Of a stretch of 64,000 nt of DNA, positions 48,691 through 59,529 are shown piece after piece. The notes under the pieces are model-generated. The model worked only from the letters and a program-made list of their open reading frames with translations. It made no database searches and was not told where the DNA came from. Source of the stretch: Hygrocybe punicea. Taxonomy: Eukaryota > Basidiomycota > Agaricomycetes > Agaricales > Hygrophoraceae. Position 1 is the first letter of the stretch. Every line of letters begins with the position of its first letter. Made by a program: the position numbers and the translations under genes. The stretch spans positions 8,017,703 through 8,081,702 of the forward strand of contig OY744464.1 of the NCBI GenBank assembly GCA_963556145.1, read 5' to 3'.

Positions 48691-49910
48691 AACTTGGGCA
48701 AGTTTTTGAATGATGTGGGGGGATCTTTGGGGGTCATTGTGGGCAAGTCTTGAGGACATGTGGGGGATCTTTGGGGGGGTTTTTGGGCAAGCATTTGAGT
48801 CATGTGAGGGGATCTTTTGGGGGCATTGGGGGCAAGTATTTGGGACATATGGGGGGTTGTTGGGCAAGTATTTGAGTCATGTGGGGGGATCTTTGGGGGG
48901 CATTGGGGGCAAGTATTTGGGACATATGGGGGGTTGTTGGGCAAGTATTTGAGTCATGTGGGGGGATCTTTGGGGGGCATTTTGGGCAAGCATCTTAGAC
49001 AAGGAGGGGGATCTTTGGGGGACATTGTGGGCAAGTATTTGGGACATGTGAGGGGATCTTTGGGGGGCATTTGAGTCATGTGGGGGGATCTTTGGAGGGC
49101 ATTTTGGGCAAGAATTTGAGACATGTTGGGGATCTTTGGGGGACATTTTGAGGAAGCATTTGAGTCATGTGGGGGGTCTGTGGGGGGTCTGTGGGGGGCA
49201 TTGTGGGCAAGCATTTGGAACATCAAGGGGGATCTTTGGGGGACATTTGAGTCATGTGGGGGGATCTTCCAGAGGCATTTTAGGCAAGCATTTGAGATAT
49301 GTTGGGGGATCTTTGGGGGGCATTTTGGGCAAGCTTGTCAGTCATGTGGGGGGATCTTTGGGAGGCATTTGAGTGATGTGGGGGGATCTTTCAGGGGCAT
49401 TTTAGGCCAGCATTTGGGACATGTGGGGGGATCTTTGGGGAGCATTGTGGGCAAGCATTTAGGACATCAAGGGGGATCTTTGGAGGACATTTGAGTCATG
49501 TGGGGGGGATCTTTCAGGGGTATTTTGGGCAAGTATTTGCATCATGTGGAGGGATCTTTCAGGGGCATTTTGGACAAGCATTTGGAACATGTTGGGGGAT
49601 CTTTGGGGGGCATTTTGGGCAAGTATCTAAGTCATGTGGGGGGCATTGTGGGCAAGTATCTAAGTCTTGTGGGGGGCATTGTGGGTAACTTTTTAGGACA
49701 TGTGGGGGGATCTTTCAGGGGCATTTTGGGCAAGCATTTGGGACATATAGGGGGATCTTTCAGGGGCATTTTGGGCAAGCATTTGAGATATGTTGGGGGA
49801 TCTTTGGAGGACATTTTGGGCAAGCCTTTGTGATATGAAGGGTGATCATTGGGGGGCATTTTAGTCATGTGGAGGTTCCTGGGCAAGTCCTTTAGAGAAA
49901 CTTTCCAGAT
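48691..49910 (+). repeat. Guanine-rich minisatellite
   Basis: About 18 variant copies of a 45-75-bp unit: CATTTGAGTCATG, TGGGGGGATCTTTGGGGGGC, ATTTTGGGCAAG. Copy length varies through loss of the middle words. Runs of five to eight G occur in almost every unit. Open frames reading it (Gly/His/Phe rich on plus, Pro/Lys/His rich on minus) are not credible genes. Confidence 0.93.
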
Positions 49911-50333
49911 CAAGAGGAGATTCCTCCTCATACATTCTGAATAACAATTCTAAAAAAAAAAAAAAAAAAAATCCAAAAAAAAATCAGCACACAGGTTTAA
50001 TACTACTTTACTACCAAGGAACTTAATCAATGTCAATAGCTCCTGCATTTGAACTTGGTCAATTCACATTGCTGTACTTTATAAAATTCTTGTGTTTAAT
50101 GTCAGATAAATAGCACATGTTTATCCTTAAAACTATATAGCAGATGAACATATAATTCATAACAATACCAAACATCTTTTAAATGTACACAAAGCAATTA
50201 TAATTTATATTTCAATGTAGTTTGAACACTTGACAATACAGTTATTATATTATTACAACACTGATACAAGTAAAGCAATATAAAGGTTGTCAAATTCACA
50301 ACTCAAATAATATATGACTGGTGACAGTTATTA
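49911..50333. other. AT-rich spacer with A-tract
   Basis: A run of about 20 A followed by a second run near 49951-49981, then AT-rich sequence. No gene. The A-tract could be a retroposition tail, but no element is recognisable upstream. Confidence 0.4.
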
Positions 50334-50640
50334 TGATATTACCAACTCAAATCACATTACTCAAGTCACATGTCACAGTCACACAGTTGGTGAAATCACC
50401 AAGTGTCATGTGACATGTCACTGTCACACACTTGGTAAAATCACCAAGTCAAGTCACATGACTAGTTGGTGATTTCACCAGGTCAAGTCACATGACTAGT
50501 TGGTGATTTCACCAAGTCAAGTCACATGACTAGTTGGTGATTTCACCAAGTCAAGTCACATGACTAGTTGGTTAAATCACCAAGTCAAGTCACATGTCCA
50601 TGTCACATGATTGGCTAAATCAGGTAACATGACTTGATCT
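50334..50640 (+). repeat. Short repeats with GGTGATTTCACC and GTCACATGAC
   Basis: The block CACCAAGTCAAGTCACATGA, CTAGTTGGTGATTT repeats three to four times with a period of about 34 bp (50440-50585). Variants with GGTGAAATCACC and CATGTGACATGTCAC lie on both sides. The words are themselves palindromic or nearly so. The same words occur at 54780-54890 beyond the recombinase-like gene and inside each 763-bp satellite unit. Confidence 0.9.
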
Positions 50641-50691
50641 CTCTTAATCCCTTACCACCATCATCTCACACTCTAACTTTGCTTTATTATC

Positions 50692-53600
50692 ATGCCTTCC
50701 TGTACCAATTGTAATTTGGAGTTTCCTACTATGGGACAAAGAGATTATCACCATAGACATTGCAAGGGAGAAGTCCAAATAACTTATATTAATGGGGTTT
50801 TCACATTGCAGGCAGGAGTTGATGGGAGATTTATATGTCAATGTAGTCATCCTAAATGTCCCAAGCCTTTTACAACCATTAGAGGTCTTCAAAAGCATGT
50901 TAAAAAGGTTCAGCTGCCATGGATGCCTAGAGTTGGGGTGGACAATCCAGTCAATGATCAGGCTGAAGTCCAGGCTGAAGTTCAACCTGAAGTTCATACT
51001 GATGAGCCCATTATCCAGGTTGATTTTATCATCTTCAGATTCAATATTAATCTTAAACCTGACATTTTTTAGAGTCAGCCACAATCACCTGATATCACCA
51101 ATGTAGATGAGGATTTTATTGATGATGCAGCTGCAAATCCAGCCATCATTTCAGACTCATCACAAGTTAATAATCAAATCATTCCCAACCAACACCACAA
51201 AGATGATATCAGCACTTCAGAGGTGGGTTATTTCATATGTCTTCCAAATACTACATTTGATGTTGAAGTCAAAAGATTGCAACACATCCCTATCTGGATA
51301 CAATAGGGTTCTCTGTCAATACAGTCCTCCATTCACTACTTTGTGACTGGTGTGGTTATGCTGTTTTGCCCAAACATGTAGAAAGTCATTTGGCAGGTGA
51401 AAATCATAAACCAGGCAAACTCAAGATCATCAGCAAGACACTTGGAGAAGTGGTGGAGGAGATGGAGGTGCTTGAATGTTTTCCCAATCCTCCCAGGACA
51501 CTTCCCATGGATCCTGCACCACATGCTTTTCAAGGCTTGGAGATTGCAGAGGGTTTTTACTGTTTGTTTTGCTCTCATGCATCCACCTCCAAGGAATATA
51601 TGAGGAAGCATCATAGCAAGCATCATCACACAGAACCAAAGCCACTCACATGGGCTACATGCTCTGTTCAACAAATCAATCCACGTGATCACGTGGCATG
51701 TCGATGGTTTCGAGTTCAACGGCAAGATGCTCAGCCCATCCATGTCACCCCCACCATCATTACCGATCTTCGAAAAGAGATGCTCAAAGAATCAGAACAG
51801 TCAGGGCAAAGAGGAGTTAGAGATCCACGCACTGTTAGCCCTTGGCTCTTGAGCACCAAGTGGCATGAGCATATCGAAGGATTCGAGACGACCGAACTTC
51901 GGAACTTGATATCGTTTCCAGGCAAAGAAGAACTGCAAGGTCTTCCAAAGCTGGTGGAGTTATATTTTCAGGATGCCACAGACCTATTACCATCAACATC
52001 TGAGCTCACACTGCAGAAGCTCAACACCTCTGACCCTGCCAAAACGTAAGTACTGTTCCCAACCAAGTATAGATCAATACTGATAACAGACATGTAATTC
52101 AGTGGGATTAGCAACACTCCCTTGCACAAGCATCAACTCGACGCTACATTAGGTCAATACTGCAATCCAGTCATCCGTTTATTGGCAATGCTCCTACGTC
52201 CAAAGGCCCAGTACCAGATCCCACTTACCGTTGAATTGGAAGAAGCATTGTTGTTTCTAAAGGAGGCTCTAGAGGAAGACAGGGATGAGCCCATGGTTGC
52301 AAGTAGGCTTCATGCCGTGTTCAAGGCATTGTGGATGCAGAGCTGGCTGCCTAAGGCCGATAACCCAATCCCTTGCCCAACCGTTCGAGCTTTAGCTCTC
52401 TTGACATTGCAACAGGACCGCAGCTTCACAGCTCCAATAGGAGTAACTTGCTTCATATCTAAACTGGAGCGAGCAGTCCGTCTTTTTTGTTTGACCGAGA
52501 TACATGAACTCTCCATGACACCAGAGGATGAAGAGGATTCCTGTAACACCATGCAGTACTGGTTCATTGAAAAAAACAACACTCCATTCAATTCTCTTCG
52601 CTCTCTCCAGCACCGCGCTTCCAGCATTGCTTTCTGCACCAGAAGCATGCCTCGGATTTACTGGACAGACCGCATCACCTGGAGGTCCATGTTATATCGA
52701 GGTACAGCTGTGGATTTGGACCAGGTGGGGGAGATGTTCAGACACTTGGAAGATGCCATAGTTGATGTGTGGGAGAAGAAAGTTCTTCTGGGCCTGGCAC
52801 TGAGAGTCAACACCAAGGGGATCAGGGAGGATCTTGCAAACACAGATGTTGGCTATTCGTTCATCACAGATCCTCGTAATGAGACCTTCAAGGACCGGGA
52901 CCAGCTACTAACCGCTATCATATGTAATCCTGCAATATGTGGGCAGTTCCTGAAGGTTGATCGGGTCAGTGGTAAAATCGTGTGGAACAAAACAGCATTA
53001 CGCACATGGCTCAGCAACTATGCCAGACTGCACGAACTCCTCCTCCTCCGATGCGAGACACTTTGCGGAGCCCCAGAGCGGGGGACTGAAATGACAGCCA
53101 TGCAAAAAGAGAACACTGACACACGGACTGACAAGAATCTCGCCATTCTTGACAAACATCTGGCTCTTCTCCGTCTATATAACAAATCCAGTGCACAGAT
53201 GGGCCATGACAAGCTCATACCACATGCAGTCGATGCCTTTGCATCCGACATCATCATTCAAGATCTCGCACTCGCTCGTCCATTCGCAGAGATTGCAGTG
53301 CACATCTGCATGCCTGAGAGGTTGGATATCAAGAAGCTGTACCAGGTGCATCTCTTTGTCAATGATGGCAAACTTTTCAACACGAGCAACATGTCAAACG
53401 TGATGAAGGAGTTCACGGAGCCCATCATTGGTGTGGGTCTGACCGTCAGCGACTGGAGACACATCAGCATCACCTGGAAGCGTAAACTGTGCAGCGCCGC
53501 CATGGAACTGTATGAAGAAGGTGGTTTGGAAGATACCGTAGATGTCCTCCAAGCAGGTCACAACCGGCACACAGAGGAACGGATTTATGGCATCAGTCGA

Positions 53601-54644
53601 GATGCACTGGCAGGTGCAGCAGAGGATGTTCTTCCTCTCTTTATGCAGGCCAGCACCAAGTGGCAGATAGTGCACAAAGTCGTTCCAGGTGAGCTTTCAA
53701 TGTATATGTCACGGTTCAATCTTAATAATCCAAACACAACAGGAGGCCTAATGTTGCCATACACCGAGGCACGCATGGAAGCATTCGACAATCTCGTTGC
53801 CAGAGGTGTCATAAAGGTGGAGCGATCAAGAAATAGCATGCCCAACACCACAGTTGACCTCGATGCCATTGCGGACCGAGTGGTGGATCGACTCATGCCT
53901 TGCCTCACAGATCTGATCAGAGATGTCGTTACCTCTGCCCTAAGCAATACTCCTACCACCACCGAGGTCCCTAATGTTGACATGGACATGATGACCATTG
54001 AACCTGACTTCAATGATGTCCCTGAGGTTGTCATGGCCCAGCCACCAAGAATGCAGCCAGCCACCGGTCCAGCCAGGCCAATATCAACAATGGCAATGGC
54101 AAAGGTGGCCACCACCCATCCCTTCCAGGACGAGTTTGAGGGAGCCAAGAGACGAAAGGTGGCAGCATTGGCGGCGAAGAGTGGACTGGCTGATCGGCTC
54201 TTGAAGGGCTTGAAATCATTTCAAGGGTTATGCTCATTCTGCAGGGTCTTTGGAGGTTCAAGTCACCCCTGGCATAACATGCTCAACTGTCCCACAATGC
54301 TTGGAATCATGTCCAAGGATCAGTACATCAACTACCAAAGCTGCATTCAGTATGACACCAAGATTCACAGGACAATGACATGCTTCTTCTGCCATGTGCC
54401 TCAGCTCAACTATCGACTCCATGCCAATTTCACTGGCTCCGGTGAAGACTGCGAGTGGCAAGAATGCGTGGCACCAGTAGCATTGGCCATTTTCATGAGC
54501 ACCGAGCTGCGAGAAGCAGCCAAAGCGCATTTCGGATGTCAGTGGGACAACAAAAAAGAGTTTGCAAAGTGGTTGAATTCAAAGCCGACACAAGGGCATA
54601 CCAGTAGAACCATAGAGCTGTTTTTGTGGTGCTGTGAACATTAA
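50692..54644 (+). CDS. Zinc-finger, tyrosine-recombinase-like protein
   Basis: Exons 50692-51018, 51073-51222, 51276-52045 and 52103-54644 join in phase to 1262 residues with no stop. N-terminal fingers: CTNCNLEF...H...C, CQCSHPKCPKPF...H; an OrsD (DUF3505)-like LLCDWCGYAVLPKHVESHL; FYCLFCSHAS...HH. The centre reads as a tyrosine recombinase: ARPFAE (R808), NDGKLF (K839), SDWRHISITW (R868), then AGHNRHTEERIYGI with H902 and Y911 nine residues apart, the normal spacing to the nucleophile. The usual box II His is a Ser. The C-terminus has LCSFCRVFGGSSHPWHNMLN and TCFFCHVPQ...C fingers. A role in DNA cutting and joining is inferred. Related repeats flank it; it lies about 9 kb from the telomere. 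Confidence 0.75.
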
Positions 54645-54805
54645 CACCACACTTGAAAGTTTACATTAGACCACACCATGTACATATAAATAGAAATAAA
54701 CCACAGCCATGTGGGCAAATTAATTCAGACTTGGCTGTCATCATGATTGCAATCATAAGGTCCAAAAACCCCAGAAAGAAGTCATGTGTCATGTGACATG
54801 TCACT

Positions 54806-57800
54806 GTCACACAGTTGGTGAAATGACCAAGTCAAGTCACATGATGAGTTGGTGAGATCACCAAGTCAAGTGACAAGTCACGGTCACGATCGATCACGAT
54901 TTGTGAATTGAGCTACACAGAGTAGAAGAGACGCATGCTATGATCCTGCCAAGATTCAAAGTCAGCAACAAACGATAACGAGGGTGATACCGGTCACAGA
55001 GTCGGTGAAATGACCGAGTCAGGTCACGTGGCCATGTCACGAATGGTATAAATTGGAACGATGAGTCATGATCACTCTTGGTCTTGAACCACCATGATCT
55101 CACAGCTACACCGGTGAGATTGGAACGTTGCGGTCGATATAGCCCACAGAGTGATTTTTTGATTTTTTTAACCGTTCCATTCATCCACACTGGCCATGTC
55201 ATTCACCATGATGGTCAATACGATCTAGATGACAGACTACTCGGATCCTATGACCATTTCCATCGCGTTTCTTTCCCATGATATATTCGCGTTCGCATTG
55301 CCTCGCAGTCGTTCCCAGCCCAGCAGAGAACACTCGTTAGCACCTTTAGGCATCTCGCCTCGTTGTCTCGCAGGGGAACGTCAATTTACTGCCAGTAGCA
55401 CACAGCAAGAAATACTGGTTAGCATCGGATGAAACACCGCACCGCAGAAGCAAGATAACCATGATATACTGCACCCAACTCATCCTCCGAACAAGCAGCA
55501 GACTGGCATAACAAAACAAACGACCAGTTGGTAAAATCACCGACTCGAGTGACATGTCACGTATCACGGTCACACAGTTGGTGAAATGACCAAGTCAAGT
55601 CACATGATGAGTTGGTGAGATCACCAAGTCAAGTGACATGTCACGGTCACGATCGATCACGATTTGTGAATTGAGCTACACAGAGTAGAAGAGACGCATG
55701 CTATGATCCTGCCAAGATTCAAAGTCAGCAACAAACGATAACGAGGGTGATACCGGTCACAGAGTCGGTGAAATGACCGAGTCAGGTCACGTGGCCATGT
55801 CACGAATGGTATAAATTGGAACGATGAGTCATGATCACTCTTGGTCTTGAACCACCATGATCTCACAGCTACACCGGTGAGATTGGAACGTTGCGGTCGA
55901 TATAGCCCACAGAGTGATTTTTTGATTTTTTTAACCGTTCCATTCATCCACACTGGCCATGTCATTCACCATGATGGTCAATACGATCTAGATGACAGAC
56001 TACTCGGATCCTATGACCATTTCCATCGCGTTTCTTTCCCATGATATATTCGCGTTCGCATTGCCTCGCAGTCGTTCCCAGCCCAGCAGAGAACACTCGT
56101 TAGCACCTTTAGGCATCTCGCCTCGTTGTCTCGCAGGGGAACGTCAATTTACTGCCAGTAGCACACAGCAAGAAATACTGGTTAGCATCGGATGAAACAC
56201 CGCACCGCAGAAGCAAGATAACCATGATATACTGCACCCAACTCATCCTCCGAACAAGCAGCAGACTGGCATAACAAAACAAACGACCAGTTGGTAAAAT
56301 CACCGACTCGAGTGACATGTCACGTATCACGGTCACACAGTTGGTGAAATGACCAAGTCAAGTCACATGATGAGTTGGTGAGATCACCAAGTCAAGTGAC
56401 ATGTCACGGTCACGATCGATCACGATTTGTGAATTGAGCTACACAGAGTAGAAGAGACGCATGCTATGATCCTGCCAAGATTCAAAGTCAGCAACAAACG
56501 ATAACGAGGGTGATACCGGTCACAGAGTCGGTGAAATGACCGAGTCAGGTCACGTGGCCATGTCACGAATGGTATAAATTGGAACGATGAGTCATGATCA
56601 CTCTTGGTCTTGAACCACCATGATCTCACAGCTACACCGGTGAGATTGGAACGTTGCGGTCGATATAGCCCACAGAGTGATTTTTTGATTTTTTTAACCG
56701 TTCCATTCATCCACACTGGCCATGTCATTCACCATGATGGTCAATACGATCTAGATGACAGACTACTCGGATCCTATGACCATTTCCATCGCGTTTCTTT
56801 CCCATGATATATTCGCGTTCGCATTGCCTCGCAGTCGTTCCCAGCCCAGCAGAGAACACTCGTTAGCACCTTTAGGCATCTCGCCTCGTTGTCTCGCAGG
56901 GGAACGTCAATTTACTGCCAGTAGCACACAGCAAGAAATACTGGTTAGCATCGGATGAAACACCGCACCGCAGAAGCAAGATAACCATGATATACTGCAC
57001 CCAACTCATCCTCCGAACAAGCAGCAGACTGGCATAACAAAACAAACGACCAGTTGGTAAAATCACCGACTCGAGTGACATGTCACGTATCACGGTCACA
57101 CAGTTGGTGAAATGACCAAGTCAAGTCACATGATGAGTTGGTGAGATCACCAAGTCAAGTGACATGTCACGGTCACGATCGATCACGATTTGTGAATTGA
57201 GCTACACAGAGTAGAAGAGACGCATGCTATGATCCTGCCAAGATTCAAAGTCAGCAACAAACGATAACGAGGGTGATACCGGTCACAGAGTCGGTGAAAT
57301 GACCGAGTCAGGTCACGTGGCCATGTCACGAATGGTATAAATTGGAACGATGAGTCATGATCACTCTTGGTCTTGAACCACCATGATCTCACAGCTACAC
57401 CGGTGAGATTGGAACGTTGCGGTCGATATAGCCCACAGAGTGATTTTTTGATTTTTTTAACCGTTCCATTCATCCACACTGGCCATGTCATTCACCATGA
57501 TGGTCAATACGATCTAGATGACAGACTACTCGGATCCTATGACCATTTCCATCGCGTTTCTTTCCCATGATATATTCGCGTTCGCATTGCCTCGCAGTCG
57601 TTCCCAGCCCAGCAGAGAACACTCGTTAGCACCTTTAGGCATCTCGCCTCGTTGTCTCGCAGGGGAACGTCAATTTACTGCCAGTAGCACACAGCAAGAA
57701 ATACTGGTTAGCATCGGATGAAACACCGCACCGCAGAAGCAAGATAACCATGATATACTGCACCCAACTCATCCTCCGAACAAGCAGCAGACTGGCATAA

Positions 57801-59119
57801 CAAAACAAACGACCAGTTGGTAAAATCACCGACTCGAGTGACATGTCACGTATCACGGTCACACAGTTGGTGAAATGACCAAGTCAAGTCACATGATGAG
57901 TTGGTGAGATCACCAAGTCAAGTGACATGTCACGGTCACGATCGATCACGATTTGTGAATTGAGCTACACAGAGTAGAAGAGACGCATGCTATGATCCTG
58001 CCAAGATTCAAAGTCAGCAACAAACGATAACGAGGGTGATACCGGTCACAGAGTCGGTGAAATGACCGAGTCAGGTCACGTGGCCATGTCACGAATGGTA
58101 TAAATTGGAACGATGAGTCATGATCACTCTTGGTCTTGAACCACCATGATCTCACAGCTACACCGGTGAGATTGGAACGTTGCGGTCGATATAGCCCACA
58201 GAGTGATTTTTTGATTTTTTTAACCGTTCCATTCATCCACACTGGCCATGTCATTCACCATGATGGTCAATACGATCTAGATGACAGACTACTCGGATCC
58301 TATGACCATTTCCATCGCGTTTCTTTCCCATGATATATTCGCGTTCGCATTGCCTCGCAGTCGTTCCCAGCCCAGCAGAGAACACTCGTTAGCACCTTTA
58401 GGCATCTCGCCTCGTTGTCTCGCAGGGGAACGTCAATTTACTGCCAGTAGCACACAGCAAGAAATACTGGTTAGCATCGGATGAAACACCGCACCGCAGA
58501 AGCAAGATAACCATGATATACTGCACCCAACTCATCCTCCGAACAAGCAGCAGACTGGCATAACAAAACAAACGACCAGTTGGTAAAATCACCGACTCGA
58601 GTGACATGTCACGTATCACGGTCACACAGTTGGTGAAATGACCAAGTCAAGTCACATGATGAGTTGGTGAGATCACCAAGTCAAGTGACATGTCACGGTC
58701 ACGATCGATCACGATTTGTGAATTGAGCTACACAGAGTAGAAGAGACGCATGCTATGATCCTGCCAAGATTCAAAGTCAGCAACAAACGATAACGAGGGT
58801 GATACCGGTCACAGAGTCGGTGAAATGACCGAGTCAGGTCACGTGGCCATGTCACGAATGGTATAAATTGGAACGATGAGTCATGATCACTCTTGGTCTT
58901 GAACCACCATGATCTCACAGCTACACCGGTGAGATTGGAACGTTGCGGTCGATATAGCCCACAGAGTGATTTTTTGATTTTTTTAACCGTTCCATTCATC
59001 CACACTGGCCATGTCATTCACCATGATGGTCAATACGATCTAGATGACAGACTACTCGGATCCTATGACCATTTCCATCGCGTTTCTTTCCCATGATATA
59101 TTCGCGTTCGCATTGCCTC
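54806..59119 (+). repeat. 763-bp subtelomeric satellite, 5.65 copies
   Basis: Unit starts recur at exact 763-bp steps (54806, 55569, 56332, 57095, 57858, 58621). Units after the first look identical; the first has a few changes (for example GTGACAAGTCAC for GTGACATGTCAC). The last is cut at unit position about 499. Each unit has GGTGAAATGACC, GTTGGTGAGATCACC, GTCACGTGGCCATGTCAC and a TATA-like TATAAATTGG. Each also contains a minus-strand 102-codon frame and smaller plus-strand frames, which recur only because the unit does. It begins right after the recombinase-like gene and stops at an interstitial telomere repeat. Confidence 0.97.
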
Positions 59120-59130
59120 TTAGGGTTAGG
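59120..59130 (+). repeat. Interstitial telomere-type sequence
   Basis: TTAGGGTTAGG sits exactly where the 763-bp satellite is cut off and the AT-rich block starts. The strand and polarity are the same as those of the terminal repeat at 63863. It is only two units long, so chance cannot be excluded, but its position at a sharp junction is suggestive. Confidence 0.7.
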
Positions 59131-59376
59131 TTTATAAGGGAGGAAAAGAAGGATTCAATAGTTATCTTTCCCAAGGGTAGATCACAGTTGAGGCTGAGGA
59201 TATATATAAAATCCACAAGACTTGTAATAAGGCAGACAGGAATAAGGGAGAGATTTATAAGGGAGGAAAAGAAGGATTCAATAGTTATCTTTCCCAAGGG
59301 TAGATCACAGTTGAGGCTGAGGATATATATAAAATCCACAAGACTTGTAATAAGGCAGACAGGAATAAGGGAGAGG
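59131..59376 (+). repeat. Two-copy 123-bp tandem duplication
   Basis: 59131-59253 and 59254-59376 are identical or nearly so (TTTATAAGGGAGGAAAAGAA start, AATAAGGGAGAG end). The period is 41 codons, so an open frame through it (to 59529) repeats a 41-residue basic segment with IREEKKDSIVIFPKGRSQ. Coding status is doubtful: the frame has no start of its own after the satellite. Confidence 0.9.
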
Positions 59377-59529
59377 GGAGTAGAAGCCTTTGAAACACAA
59401 AATAAACTGCAGATAAAGAAGATCAAGTCACTCACCCCAAGAGGGGAAGATTTGGTGGCAATCCAAATTTCTGCAGTGGTGCTTCTTCAGTTCCCAGTGT
59501 CTGAGTGGGTGGATGAGTTAAGAGAGTAA

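Noticed and set aside
48213..48944. Long open frames on both strands (Asp-Gln, Thr-Arg, Ser-Trp, Pro-Gly, Val-Leu repeat proteins)
   Set aside because: They read the GGACCA/GGACAA minisatellite, which is stop-poor in nearly all frames, and have no unique sequence beyond it.
50440..50590. CRISPR-like regular repeats
   Set aside because: The 34-bp period is a plain tandem repeat without unique spacers, and the genome is eukaryotic.
54894..59017. Six copies of a 102-codon minus-strand frame and of 67- and 75-codon frames
   Set aside because: They recur only because the 763-bp unit is repeated identically. There is no motif and no sign of codon-level constraint that can be judged from identical copies.
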